Translations under genes and position numbers: made by a program
Shown: positions 36,980 to 45,577 of the stretch, one piece after another
Layout of the letters: the number at the start of each line of letters is the position of its first letter
Numbering within the stretch: position 1 is the stretch's first letter
The notes under the pieces: model-generated
What the model saw: only the letters and a program-made list of their open reading frames with translations
Database searches by the model: none
Told to the model about the DNA's origin: nothing
NCBI RefSeq assembly: GCF_016427505.1
Contig: NZ_JAELXS010000002.1
Span: forward strand, 248,001-312,000
From: Sphingomonas mollis
GTDB lineage: Bacteria; Pseudomonadota; Alphaproteobacteria; Sphingomonadales; Sphingomonadaceae
Direction of reading: 5' to 3'
DNA length: 64,000 bases

Positions 36980-37996
36980 ATGGAAAAGAGCGTGCAGCCC
37001 ACGATCAACGATGTGGCCCGGCTGGCGGGAGTGTCGAAGAAGACCGTCAGTCGCGTCATAAACCGCTCGCCACTGCTCAACGACGACACGCGGCGGCGGG
37101 TGGAGGAAGTGATCGCGGACATGGGCTATGTCCCCAATCCGCAGGCTCGCGCACTGGCGCTGCGGCGCAACTTCCTGATCGGTCTGATCCACGACAACCC
37201 CAACGCGCAGATGGTGTTGCGCGTCCAACAGGGCCTGCTGGAGGTGCTGCGCGATACGGAATTCGAACTGATCGTCCATCCGGTTGATCGCGGTGCGCCG
37301 GAGATGCACGATGACATCCGCCTGTTTCTGGAACGCCAGCGACCATATGGCGTGATGCTGTTGCCGCCGATTTCGGAGAATGACGAACTGGCCCTATTAT
37401 GTGCCTCGATCGGCTGCCGGTATGTGCGGATGGGATCGGCGGCGTTCGACGGGCCTGACCATATGGTCGCGTCCAACGACCGCGAAGCCGTGCGTGGCGC
37501 GTTGGCGCAATTGATCGGCATGGGCCACCGGCGCATCGGCCTGATCGCGGGGCCGCACGGTTTCCGGTCGGCGCATGAACGGCGATCGGGATATGAGGAA
37601 GCGATGGCGGCCGCCGGGATCGACGTCTCAAGGAACTGGATCGCACAGGGCGACTACACCTTCGAATCCGGGATGCGGGCGGGCGAGCGGCTGCTCGACC
37701 TGTCGCCACTGCCCACCGCGATCTTCGCCTCGAACGACGAGATGGCGGCGGGGGCGCTCCACGCCGCCCGCCAGCGCGGGTTGGACGTGCCGGCCGATCT
37801 GTCGATCCTGGGGTTCGACGACACCTCGATCGCCTCGCACCTCTGGCCTCCCCTGACGACGATCCGCTGGCCGATCGCGCCGATGGCACGCGCCGCCGCA
37901 CTGAAGCTGATCGGGTCGGCGGACAAGGACGATGACGGCGCGCTGTTCGTATCCACCCTGATCCGCCGCGCGTCGGTCGCCGCGCCGGGTGGCTAG
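36980..37996 (+). CDS. LacI-family transcriptional regulator
   Basis: A 338-aa repressor from ATG 36980 (longer frames upstream overlap the divergent hydratase gene). HTH and hinge: PTINDVARLAGVSKKTVSRVINRSPLLNDDTRRRVEEVIADMGYVPNPQARAL. The periplasmic-binding-like core spans residues 60-335 (LIGLIHDNPNAQMV, GMGHRRIGLIAGP, AIFASNDEMAAGALHAARQRGLDVPADLSILGFDDTSIA). Divergent from the hydratase-MFS operon, so most likely its regulator, and by operator identity also of the pectate lyase. Confidence 0.94.
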   Translation: MEKSVQPTINDVARLAGVSKKTVSRVINRSPLLNDDTRRRVEEVIADMGYVPNPQARALALRRNFLIGLIHDNPNAQMVLRVQQGLLEVLRDTEFELIVHPVDRGAPEMHDDIRLFLERQRPYGVMLLPPISENDELALLCASIGCRYVRMGSAAFDGPDHMVASNDREAVRGALAQLIGMGHRRIGLIAGPHGFRSAHERRSGYEEAMAAAGIDVSRNWIAQGDYTFESGMRAGERLLDLSPLPTAIFASNDEMAAGALHAARQRGLDVPADLSILGFDDTSIASHLWPPLTTIRWPIAPMARAAALKLIGSADKDDDGALFVSTLIRRASVAAPGG

Positions 37997-38126
37997 AGTC
38001 GAAAGCGATCAGGTTTGCTCCACTCCCGTTCGCCCTGAGCGAAGTCGAAGGGCAGCCCTCCACAAGATGCTTCGACTGCGCTCAGCACGAACGGCTGGGT
38101 AAAGCTGGTCGAAACCGACTCTAAGA
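37994..38126. repeat. Intergenic inverted-repeat element between lacI and pectate lyase
   Basis: Outer arms TAGAGTC (37994-38000) and GACTCTA (38120-38126) enclose two inner arms: CCGTTCG...CTGAGCGAAGTCGAAGGG (from 38025) and CTTCGACTGCGCTCAGCACGAACGG (to about 38095), which are imperfectly complementary. The CTTCGACTGCGCTCAGCACGAACGG type is a familiar dispersed repeat in sphingomonad genomes. Confidence 0.75.
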
Positions 38127-38135
38127 TGGCGCCGA

Positions 38136-39500
38136 TCAGCGACGCATCGCGCGATCGCGTTCGCTGAGCGCTTCCTGGATCGGCCCCTTCTGCCCCGGAT
38201 AGCGGCCTGACCGCGGCTCCATCGTGGCGAGGTTCCAGTCCGCCTCCACGAACGGCGCGGCGGTCGGCACCGGGTGCGGATATTCGCTCACCTCGCGCTC
38301 GTCGTCGATGATCTTGCCCCGTCCCTCCGCCACGAAGAACAGCACGCGGATATCGTCGGCATCGCGGTCCCATGGCCGCGCGCCGGCATTGGCGAGGACA
38401 TGCGTTTCCACCTGCCGCGCGCCCAGCACCGGCAGGCCGGCCGGCCAGACCGGCGGCGTCTTCGTCTCGATCAGCCGCGCTTCCGTTTCGCCATAGCGGC
38501 CGAACATCGGCAGCGGCTTGCCATGCCTGTCGACCGCGATGTTGTCGCGGCCATGATAGCTGAGGTCGCCATCCCCCCCCAGCATCAGGAACGGCAGCCC
38601 GTCGTCGGTCGACGGCCCACCCCGCATGACGTTGCCGACCGCGGCCAGCTTGCCGGTCTGATAGGGCTGGCCCGCCCATTCCAGCGCCATCAGGTTGTAA
38701 TGGATGCCACGCTTGCCGGGATCGTAGATCAGGTTGTTGACCACCGCCGCCTGCACGCCGCCCTTCAACAACGGGCTGCGCTCGACATTATGGGCATAGA
38801 CGTTGCGCCAGATCAGGATGTCGGTGGCGTTGTCGTGGATCAGCGATCCCTTGCTATGCTCGCCCTTGGGATGGCTGGCGTCGGCCAGTCCCTCGGCGAG
38901 CAGATTATAGCTGAAGGTGATGTCGTGGCTGGTGTTGCGCCGCCATTCGTCGGGCGTCGCGCCTTCGAACCGGGGACCGGAGGCGGACAGGTTCTCGTCG
39001 AGCGCCCAGCTCATCGTACAGTGATCGACGATCACATTGTGCGCGGCGACGGTATTCATCGCGTCGACCTCCCATCCCGATCTTTTGGGCTGGCCATCGA
39101 CGCCGGGGCGGACGCGGATATGGCGGACGATCACGTCGTGCGCCCGGATGTCGATGCCGCCCCGGATGATCGTGATCCCCGGTGACGGCGCGGTCTGGCC
39201 GGCGATCGTCAGGAACGGTTCGGTGATCGTGATCGTCGTGCGGCGCAGGTCGATCACCCCGCCCACCTCGAACACGACGATGCGCGGCCCCTTCGTCTCC
39301 AGCGCCGCCCTGAACGATCCGGGGCCATCGGGGGCCAGCGTCGTCACCCGCACGATCTGGCCACCCCGCCCGCCCGGAGTCGCGGCGGCCCACCCTTGCG
39401 CCCCCGGAAAGGCGGATACGGCGGCGGGTCCCGTCGTCTGCGCCGATACCGGTGCGGTCAATATGCCGGCCAGCAGCAACAAATGGGTGGAGATGCGCAT
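38136..39500 (-). CDS. Secreted pectate lyase (right-handed beta-helix)
   Basis: A 454-aa exported polysaccharide lyase cutting polygalacturonate by beta-elimination. Start 39500 (MRISTHLLLLAGILTAPVSAQ, signal peptide) has GAGAGG 8 nt upstream; the longer frame lacks a signal. Beta-helix hallmarks: AFPGAQGWAAATPGGRGGQIVRVTTL, GVIDLRRTTITITEPFLTIAGQTAPSPGITIIRG, HDVIVRHIRVRPG, VIVDHCTMSWALDENLS and DILIWRNVYAHNVERSPLLKGG. The DHCTMSW and RSPLLKG elements belong to the bacterial lyase group annotated as PL1-like. It carries a LacI-type operator upstream, linking it to the neighbouring MFS/hydratase operon. Confidence 0.87.
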   Translation of the reverse strand: MRISTHLLLLAGILTAPVSAQTTGPAAVSAFPGAQGWAAATPGGRGGQIVRVTTLAPDGPGSFRAALETKGPRIVVFEVGGVIDLRRTTITITEPFLTIAGQTAPSPGITIIRGGIDIRAHDVIVRHIRVRPGVDGQPKRSGWEVDAMNTVAAHNVIVDHCTMSWALDENLSASGPRFEGATPDEWRRNTSHDITFSYNLLAEGLADASHPKGEHSKGSLIHDNATDILIWRNVYAHNVERSPLLKGGVQAAVVNNLIYDPGKRGIHYNLMALEWAGQPYQTGKLAAVGNVMRGGPSTDDGLPFLMLGGDGDLSYHGRDNIAVDRHGKPLPMFGRYGETEARLIETKTPPVWPAGLPVLGARQVETHVLANAGARPWDRDADDIRVLFFVAEGRGKIIDDEREVSEYPHPVPTAAPFVEADWNLATMEPRSGRYPGQKGPIQEALSERDRAMRR

Positions 39501-39555
39501 AATAATCCTCTCGCCTCGACTCATTGCTGACCAATGTCGCCCGTCCGCCCTGATT

Positions 39556-39567
39556 ATGACACCGGTT
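39556..39567. promoter_or_regulatory. Candidate LacI operator, copy 2 (ATGACACCGGTT)
   Basis: The exact reverse complement of the site at 36909-36920, 56 bp before the pectate lyase start. Extended it reads ATGACACCGGTTACT, an imperfect palindrome around CCGG. Confidence 0.6.
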
Positions 39568-39621
39568 ACTCGAATGGCAACAGCGCGGCTTTCGACACTG
39601 CACCACACCTTGTCCGTCGGA

Positions 39622-41055
39622 TTACAGCGGCGCGTCGATGTCGAACACCACGCCGTCCGGCCGGTAATCGACCCGCGCCTTGCCCCGGATGTGCTGGGCG
39701 AGCACCCGTTCGATCATCCGCGACCCGAAACCGGTGCGGGTCGGCGTGACAACCGGCGGGCCGCCACTCTCTTGCCAGCGGAACGCAAGTCGCCGGCCGG
39801 TCACGCCTGCGTCGATATGCCAGGCGATCGTCACATGGCCGTCCGCCACCGACAGCGCGCCGTATTTGGAGGCATTGGTCGCCAGTTCGTGCAGCGCCAT
39901 CGAAAAGGCGAGCGCGACGCGCGGTTCCAGCTTCACGTCCGGGCCGTCCATCGTCAGTCGCCGGCCCTTCGTATCATCGAACGGCGCCATGACGCCGGCG
40001 ACGATGTCGCCGATCGCCGCACCCTCCACCTCCTCGCGCAGCAACAGGTCGTGCGCCACGGCGAGCGAGGCGATACGGCCGGCGATCGTGTCGCGCGCCG
40101 CCTCCATCGATCCGGCATCGCGCAGCGTCTGGTTGACGATCGCGCCGACGGTAGCGAGCGTGTTTTTGACGCGGTGGGTCAACTCGCCCGCCAGCAGTTC
40201 GCGGTGCTCCTCCATGCGCCGGCGTTCGGTGATGTCCGTCGAAAAGCCGCTCATCGACAGCGGACTGCCATCCCGACGGGTCAGCAACTCGCCGCGGATC
40301 GCCGCCCATCGCACCTCGCCCGCAGGGGTGACGAGGCGATATTCGATGTCGTAATCGGCGCCGGTCGCGATCGTCCGGTCGATCGCGGCCAGCACCCGGT
40401 CGCGATCCTCGGGATGGATGGCGGCGCGGAGGTCGTCATAATCGAACGGTTCATGCGCGGCGCGGCCGAACACCGCCTTGCAGCCCGTCGATGCGTCGAG
40501 ACGCCCGGTGGCGGGATCGAGCGTCCACGCCCCCAGTCGCCCCGCCTTCAACGCGAATTCCAGCCGGGACGCGCTGTCGGCCAGATCGACCTGTTGCCGA
40601 CGCTCCAGGGTGACGTCGTGTTGCGAGGCGACGAAATAGCACAGCTCGCCATCCGCATCGAACACCGGTGCGATATGCAGGCGGTTCCAGAAGGGTGTCC
40701 CGTCCTTGCGATGATTGAGCAGATCGATCACGATCCGCTCACGCCGGGCGATCGCCGTCCGCAGCCGATCGACATCCGCCGCCGCGGTCAATGGCCCCTG
40801 CAGGAACCGACAATTGCGGCCGACCACCTCGTCGCGTCGATAGCCGGTCAGTTGTTCGAACGCGTCGTTGATATGGACGATCGGATTGTCGGGCAGGCGG
40901 GGATCGCTGATCGCCATCGGCAGCACGGCCTCGCGGAAGCCCGCGACGAACGGATCGGCCGGATCGAATCGTTCATCGAAGCCGATCGCGGACGGCGCAC
41001 CATCGCTCGCCGGCGGGACGTTCGCGACGGCATTCGGGTTCTCAATCTGTTCCAC
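39622..41055 (-). CDS. LOV-PAS blue-light sensor histidine kinase (HWE family)
   Basis: A 477-aa soluble sensor kinase read from GTG 41055. Residues about 35-145 form a canonical LOV photosensor: NAFxxLTGY-like NDAFEQLTGYRRDEVVGRNCRFLQG with the flavin-adduct cysteine (Cys82), LLNHRKDGTPFWNRLHIAPVFDADGELCYFVASQHDVT. A second PAS/PAC domain follows (residues 165-290, GAWTLDPATGRL... RRDGSPLSMSGFSTDITERR). The kinase core shows HWE features: ELTHRVKNTLATVGAI (phospho-His), HELATNASKYGAL (N box), FRWQESGG (WxE) and GFGSRMIERVLAQH. No membrane segment. No response regulator adjoins, common for HWE kinases feeding general stress control. Confidence 0.95.
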   Translation of the reverse strand: MEQIENPNAVANVPPASDGAPSAIGFDERFDPADPFVAGFREAVLPMAISDPRLPDNPIVHINDAFEQLTGYRRDEVVGRNCRFLQGPLTAAADVDRLRTAIARRERIVIDLLNHRKDGTPFWNRLHIAPVFDADGELCYFVASQHDVTLERRQQVDLADSASRLEFALKAGRLGAWTLDPATGRLDASTGCKAVFGRAAHEPFDYDDLRAAIHPEDRDRVLAAIDRTIATGADYDIEYRLVTPAGEVRWAAIRGELLTRRDGSPLSMSGFSTDITERRRMEEHRELLAGELTHRVKNTLATVGAIVNQTLRDAGSMEAARDTIAGRIASLAVAHDLLLREEVEGAAIGDIVAGVMAPFDDTKGRRLTMDGPDVKLEPRVALAFSMALHELATNASKYGALSVADGHVTIAWHIDAGVTGRRLAFRWQESGGPPVVTPTRTGFGSRMIERVLAQHIRGKARVDYRPDGVVFDIDAPL

Positions 41056-41099
41056 CGGAATGTGCTAGCCGAGTTGCGCCGGACCGGACAATAGGCGGA

Positions 41100-42296
41100 T
41101 TACGCCAAAGCGGCCGTATCGAACGGGCGGTCGATCGATGGCTGCGGTTCGGTGAACCATGCCGCGCCCGTATCGGTGACGTGGAAATGATCCTCCAGCC
41201 GGATGCCGAAGCGGTCGGGCACGACGATCATCGGCTCGTTGGAGAAACACATGCCGGGCGCCAGCGGCGTCCGGTCGCCCCGCACCAGATAGGCGGGTTC
41301 GTGGATCGACAGGCCGATGCCATGGCCGGTGCGATGCGGCAGGCCGGGCAACCGGTAATCGGGGCCGAGGCCACCTGCCTCCAGTACCGATCGCGCGGCG
41401 GCATCGACCGCCTCGCACGTCACGCCGGGCGCGGCGGCGGCGAAGGCGGCGGCCTGTGCGTCGTGTTCCAATTGCCAGATGTCGCGGATTTCCTGATCCA
41501 CATGGCCGAAGGCATAGGTGCGGGTGATGTCGGAATGATAGCCACCGACGTGGCAACCGGTGTCGATCAGCACCAGTTCGTTGTCGCCCAGATATTGCTC
41601 GCCGGGCAGGCCATGGGGGAACGCGGTCGCGCGACCGAACTGAACGATGCAGAAGAACGATCCGCCCCCGCCGATCGCATGATGCGCGGCATCGATGAAG
41701 CGGACGACCTCGCCCGCCGCGATCCCCGGCCGCAGGATGCGCGCGGCGCGTTGCTGCACCTCCAGCGTCATCACCTTGGCCTCCGCCAGCAACGCCAGCT
41801 CGGCGGGCGACTTGATCGTCCGGCACCCGTCGATCGCCGCCGCCCCGTCGATCACCGACAGCCCCGCCGCGCGCAGTTTCTCGCCCCAGCCGAACGGCAG
41901 CAGCGGATCGATCGCGATCCGGCCCATTCCCGTCGCGGCATCGACGACGAGCGCGATCGGGTCTTCGTTCTCCTCCCACAGCCGCAGGTCGCCGGTGATG
42001 GCGAGATCGGCTTCCAGCGTTCCGCGTTCGAACCGCGGACAGATGACGATCGGCTCGCCATGAACAGGCAGGAGGAGCGCGACCATCCGCTCGCTCGCAC
42101 CCCAGGGAACACCGGTGAAATAGCGCAGGCTGGCGCCGGTATGGACCAGCAGCGCATCGGCCCCGATCCCCGCCGTCAGCGTCCGCGCCCGATCCAGCCG
42201 CGCTGCATATTCGGAGGCCACGATGGCCGGCGCACGGGTTGCGGGCGGGCGGATCGCCGCGAGTTCGGTGGCGGCGTCCGAAGTACCGATCGTCAT
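41100..42296 (-). CDS. M24-family metallopeptidase (Xaa-Pro dipeptidase/creatinase fold)
   Basis: A 398-aa cytosolic pita-bread-fold enzyme. The creatinase-like N-domain (residues 25-160) precedes the M24 core with metal ligands: Asp in LVLIDTGCHVGGYHSDITRTY (two Asp), His in PHRTGHGIGLSIHEPAY, Glu in FSNEPMI and Glu in GIRLEDHFHVT. It is 13 bp after the FAD dehydrogenase gene and shares its operon, with an AGGAG site. Among hydroxyproline genes it most likely releases Hyp or Pro from dipeptides, as a prolidase; hydrolases of ectoine or creatine cannot be excluded. Confidence 0.88.
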   Translation of the reverse strand: MTIGTSDAATELAAIRPPATRAPAIVASEYAARLDRARTLTAGIGADALLVHTGASLRYFTGVPWGASERMVALLLPVHGEPIVICPRFERGTLEADLAITGDLRLWEENEDPIALVVDAATGMGRIAIDPLLPFGWGEKLRAAGLSVIDGAAAIDGCRTIKSPAELALLAEAKVMTLEVQQRAARILRPGIAAGEVVRFIDAAHHAIGGGGSFFCIVQFGRATAFPHGLPGEQYLGDNELVLIDTGCHVGGYHSDITRTYAFGHVDQEIRDIWQLEHDAQAAAFAAAAPGVTCEAVDAAARSVLEAGGLGPDYRLPGLPHRTGHGIGLSIHEPAYLVRGDRTPLAPGMCFSNEPMIVVPDRFGIRLEDHFHVTDTGAAWFTEPQPSIDRPFDTAALA

Positions 42297-42309
42297 GGTC
42301 GCTCCTGTC

Positions 42310-43524
42310 CTAAAATCGTGCGATATCGAACGGCGTGCAGTCGATCGCCGGTGCCTCGCCCAGCACCATCGCCGCCATCAATTCCCCCGTGACGGGCGCC
42401 AGCGTCAAGCCCAGATGCTGATGCCCGAACGCGTAATAGAGATTGTCCGCCCGACGCGACCGGCCGATCGCCGGCAGGTAATCGGGCAAGGTCGGGCGCG
42501 CGCCGATCCAGCGCCGGAACGGCCCGGTGATCGGCAGGCCCAGCGCGGCGACATGCCGTTCCAGCCGTTCCCATTTGCGCAGGTCGGGCGGCGCATCGGC
42601 GCGGCCGAACTCGACGAACCCGGCCACCTGCACGCTGTCGGCATAGCGCGTGACGATGATCGACCGGTCCTCGAACACCACCGGCGGCAGGTCGGCGGGC
42701 CAGCGATCGGCCGCCGCCCGGATGTGATAGCCGCGCTCGGCGATCAGCGGCACGGCGTCGCCCGCCGCCGCCATCAGGTCGCGCGACCCGATGCCGGCCG
42801 CGACGATGATCCGGTCGGCGTCGAAACCCGGCACATGGACCCCCGCCCCGCGCCGCTCGATCGTGGCGGTGCCGCGTTCGATCCGCACGCCCGCCGCGAT
42901 CAGGGCATGATCGAACGCCGCCGCCAGCGCGTCGAGATCGGCAACCTGGCCGCTGCCGCTGAACCGGATCGCATCGACGACGTTGGGCGACAGTACGGAC
43001 AATATTGCGCGATCGTTGGCGTCGATTTCACCGACCCGCGCCGTGCCGGTGTTCGCCGCCTGCCAAGCTGCACGGCCCCTCGCGGCACTGCTTGCATCTT
43101 CCCAAGCGACGAGATGACCCTGCTCGCGCAGCAGATCCGGCGCGCCCAGCCCCGCCGCGAGCCGCCGCCATGCCGGCATCGCCTCGGCCAGCAGCGATCC
43201 CAGCGCCGCTTCCCCCGCCGCAAACCGGCGCGGCTGCGTCGATCGCAGCAGCCGCAACGCGAACGGCAGCCAGGTCGCGATCATCCGTGGCGGCAGGTCG
43301 AGCGGCCCGCCCCGCACGAACAGCCGGCGCGGCAACGACCGCACCATCGCGCGTGAGGCGAGCGGCGCCACTTGTTCGGTTGCGATATGTCCGGCGTTGC
43401 CCCAGGATGCGGCACGTTCGGCACATGCGGGATCGACTATCACAACCTGAACGCCCCTGCGTTGCAGGTGCCAGGCGATGGAACGGCCGACGACCCCGCC
43501 GCCGATGACCAGAATTTTCAGCAT
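42310..43524 (-). CDS. FAD-dependent D-amino acid dehydrogenase, cis-4-hydroxy-D-proline dehydrogenase candidate
   Basis: A 404-aa DadA-like flavoenzyme. The N-terminal dinucleotide motif ILVIGGGVVGRSIAWHLQRRGVQVVIVD is followed by the DAO fold (GNAGHIATEQVAPLASRAMV, IIVAAGIGSRDLMAAAGDAVPLIAERGYHI) and a C-terminal FAD contact (IGRSRRADNLYYAFGHQHLGLTLAPVTGELMA). In hydroxyproline catabolism such an enzyme oxidises cis-4-hydroxy-D-proline to 1-pyrroline-4-hydroxy-2-carboxylate. It diverges from the deaminase/epimerase genes across a 74-bp promoter region and leads into the M24 peptidase gene. Confidence 0.88.
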   Translation of the reverse strand: MLKILVIGGGVVGRSIAWHLQRRGVQVVIVDPACAERAASWGNAGHIATEQVAPLASRAMVRSLPRRLFVRGGPLDLPPRMIATWLPFALRLLRSTQPRRFAAGEAALGSLLAEAMPAWRRLAAGLGAPDLLREQGHLVAWEDASSAARGRAAWQAANTGTARVGEIDANDRAILSVLSPNVVDAIRFSGSGQVADLDALAAAFDHALIAAGVRIERGTATIERRGAGVHVPGFDADRIIVAAGIGSRDLMAAAGDAVPLIAERGYHIRAAADRWPADLPPVVFEDRSIIVTRYADSVQVAGFVEFGRADAPPDLRKWERLERHVAALGLPITGPFRRWIGARPTLPDYLPAIGRSRRADNLYYAFGHQHLGLTLAPVTGELMAAMVLGEAPAIDCTPFDIARF

Positions 43525-43556
43525 ATGTCAGCGATCTTGTTGCACTGCGGAGACGA

Positions 43557-43572
43557 GTATCGTATACGGTAT
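43557..43572. promoter_or_regulatory. Candidate GntR operator in the divergent hydroxyproline promoter
   Basis: GTATCGTATACGGTAT centred on the palindrome CGTATACG, 26 bp before the deaminase ATG and 32 bp before the dehydrogenase ATG. Symmetrical GTATAC-type sites are usual for FCD-subgroup GntR regulators, one of which lies at 45578. Assignment by position. Confidence 0.5.
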
Positions 43573-43598
43573 TCATTGACAAGACAGGGACGGCGAAC

Positions 43599-44528
43599 AT
43601 GACGATTGGCTGGCAAGGTGTTTTTCCGGCGGTGACGACACAGGTCCGCGCCGATTACTCGCTCGATATCACGGATACGCAGCGCGTGGTCGACGATCTG
43701 GTGAACGACGGTGTGACCGGTGTCATCGCGCTTGGCACCGTGGGTGAGAACAACTCGCTCACATCCGAGGAAAAGGTTACCGTGCTGACCGCGATCGTCG
43801 AGGCGGTCGATGGCCGCGTGCCGGTCATCACCGGCGTGTCCGAATACGACACCCGCCGCGCGGCCGACTATGCGCAGGCCGCCGAAAAGGCCGGGGCGGA
43901 CGGCCTGATGCTGTTGCCGCCGATGGTCTATGTGCCCAAGCCGCACGAACTGGCTCTCCACTTCCGCGGCGTCGCCGAGAAGACGGCACTGCCGATCATG
44001 CTCTACAACAATCCGCCCGCGTATCGCACGTCGATCACCAACGAGGTGCTGGAGACGCTGGTCGATGTCGCCAACATCGTCGCGATCAAGGAATCGGCAC
44101 CCGACACGCGCCGCTTCACCGACCTGCGCAATGCGTTCGGCGACCGGTACGTGCTGTTCGCCGGTCTGGACGACGTCGCGCTGGAGGGCCTGTATCTCGG
44201 CGCACAGGGCTGGGTATCGGGCCTGACCAACGCGTTCCCGCGGGAATCGGTCGAACTGGTCCGCGCCTTCGCGCGCGGCGATCACGCCAAGGCGATGGAG
44301 ATCTATCGCTGGTTCATGCCGCTCCTGCACCTTGATGCCGAGCATGATCTCGTCCAGTCGATCAAGCTCGCCGAGCAGGTCATGGGTCGCGGGTCCGAGC
44401 GCGTGCTGCCGCCGCGTTACCCGCTGGAGGGTGCCCGCCGCGCCGAAGTGATCGCCATGGTCGAACAGGCCGCCGCGACCCGCCCGACGCTGACGCCCGC
44501 CACGCCTGTCGTCGAAGAGGTGGCGTGA
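43599..44528 (+). CDS. DHDPS/NAL-family lyase, 1-pyrroline-4-hydroxy-2-carboxylate deaminase candidate (HypD-like)
   Basis: A 309-aa TIM-barrel aldolase-type enzyme forming a Schiff base through Lys of NIVAIKESAPDTRRF. GTVGENNSLTSEEK and IMLYNNPPAYRT are the substrate-loop motifs. In the hydroxyproline pathway this family deaminates the pyrroline to alpha-ketoglutarate semialdehyde. AGGGACGG precedes the ATG. It lies 13 bp before the epimerase gene. Sequence alone cannot separate it from related keto-acid aldolases; context decides. Confidence 0.82.
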   Translation: MTIGWQGVFPAVTTQVRADYSLDITDTQRVVDDLVNDGVTGVIALGTVGENNSLTSEEKVTVLTAIVEAVDGRVPVITGVSEYDTRRAADYAQAAEKAGADGLMLLPPMVYVPKPHELALHFRGVAEKTALPIMLYNNPPAYRTSITNEVLETLVDVANIVAIKESAPDTRRFTDLRNAFGDRYVLFAGLDDVALEGLYLGAQGWVSGLTNAFPRESVELVRAFARGDHAKAMEIYRWFMPLLHLDAEHDLVQSIKLAEQVMGRGSERVLPPRYPLEGARRAEVIAMVEQAAATRPTLTPATPVVEEVA

Positions 44529-44541
44529 TAGACTGACCGTC

Positions 44542-45540
44542 ATGCGCCACACCTTCTTCTGCATCGACGGCCACACCGCCGGCAATCCCGTCCGGCTGGT
44601 CGCTGGCGGCGCACCGCTGTTGCGGGGAGCCTCCATGTCGGAACGGCGTCAGGATTTCCTGGCCCGTTTCGACTGGATCAGGACGGGGCTATGCTTCGAA
44701 CCGCGCGGTCATGCGATGATGTCGGGCGGGTTCCTGTACCCGCCGACGCGCGCCGATACCGACATCGGCATCCTGTTCATCGAGACCTCTGGCTGCCTGC
44801 CGATGTGCGGCCATGGCACGATCGGCATGGTGACGTTCGGGCTGGAACACGGGTTGATCCAGCCCGCGACGCCCGGCCGCCTCCGGGTCGAGGTGCCGGC
44901 CGGCGTGATCGACATCGCCTATGAAACGGAGGGCGACCGCGTCACCGCGGTGCGCATCACCAACGTTCCCGCCTATGTCGCCGCGCGCGGCGTAACGGTG
45001 ACGGTGGAGGGGATCGGGCCGCTGACGGTCGATGTGGCCTATGGCGGCAATTACTACGCCATCGTGGAGCCGCAGGCGGGCTATCCCGGCCTCGACGCGG
45101 TGGGCGCATCGTGGCTGGTCGAGATGGGCCGGCGGGTGCGGGCGGCGGTCAGTGCGGCGGTGGAGCCGGTCCACCCGGTCGACCCCACGATCCGCGGCGT
45201 CAGCCATGTGTTGTGGGCCGATGCGCCGGCATCGAACGGCGCGGATGGGCGCAACGCGGTCTTCTATGGCGACGCGGCGATCGACCGGTCGCCCTGCGGC
45301 ACCGGCACCTCGGCGCGGCTGGCGCATCTGGCGGATCGCGGCGCGCTGAAACCCGGCGACCGGTTCGTCCACGAAAGCTATATCGGCAGCCGCTTCATCG
45401 GCCGAGTCGAGGCGGCGACGACGATCGGCGAGACGCCGGCGATCATCCCCTCGATCGAGGGATCGGCGATCGCCACCGGTTTCAACACGATATGGATTGA
45501 TCGTACCGATAGGTTCTGGGAAGGTTTCGAGGTCAAATGA
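44542..45540 (+). CDS. 4-hydroxyproline 2-epimerase (proline racemase family)
   Basis: A 332-aa cofactor-free epimerase converting trans-4-hydroxy-L-proline to cis-4-hydroxy-D-proline. The two catalytic cysteines are present: CLPMCGHGTIGMVTFGLEHG and DRSPCGTGTSARLAHL, which exclude the dehydratase subgroup where the second is Thr. DGHTAGNPVRLVAGGAP and FVHESYIGSRFIGRVEA complete the pattern. It sets the entry step of the cluster. Confidence 0.92.
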   Translation: MRHTFFCIDGHTAGNPVRLVAGGAPLLRGASMSERRQDFLARFDWIRTGLCFEPRGHAMMSGGFLYPPTRADTDIGILFIETSGCLPMCGHGTIGMVTFGLEHGLIQPATPGRLRVEVPAGVIDIAYETEGDRVTAVRITNVPAYVAARGVTVTVEGIGPLTVDVAYGGNYYAIVEPQAGYPGLDAVGASWLVEMGRRVRAAVSAAVEPVHPVDPTIRGVSHVLWADAPASNGADGRNAVFYGDAAIDRSPCGTGTSARLAHLADRGALKPGDRFVHESYIGSRFIGRVEAATTIGETPAIIPSIEGSAIATGFNTIWIDRTDRFWEGFEVK

Positions 45541-45577
45541 CGGCGCTCCTCGCGCCGGCCTGCCAAGGAAGCCGCTG

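Noticed and set aside
39037..41094. A 685-aa plus-strand frame
   Set aside because: Covers the antisense of both the pectate lyase 5' end and the LOV kinase; no ribosome-binding site or domain.
44542..45540. trans-3-hydroxy-L-proline dehydratase
   Set aside because: That subgroup replaces one active-site Cys with Thr or Ser; here both Cys are present (MCGHG and PCGTG).
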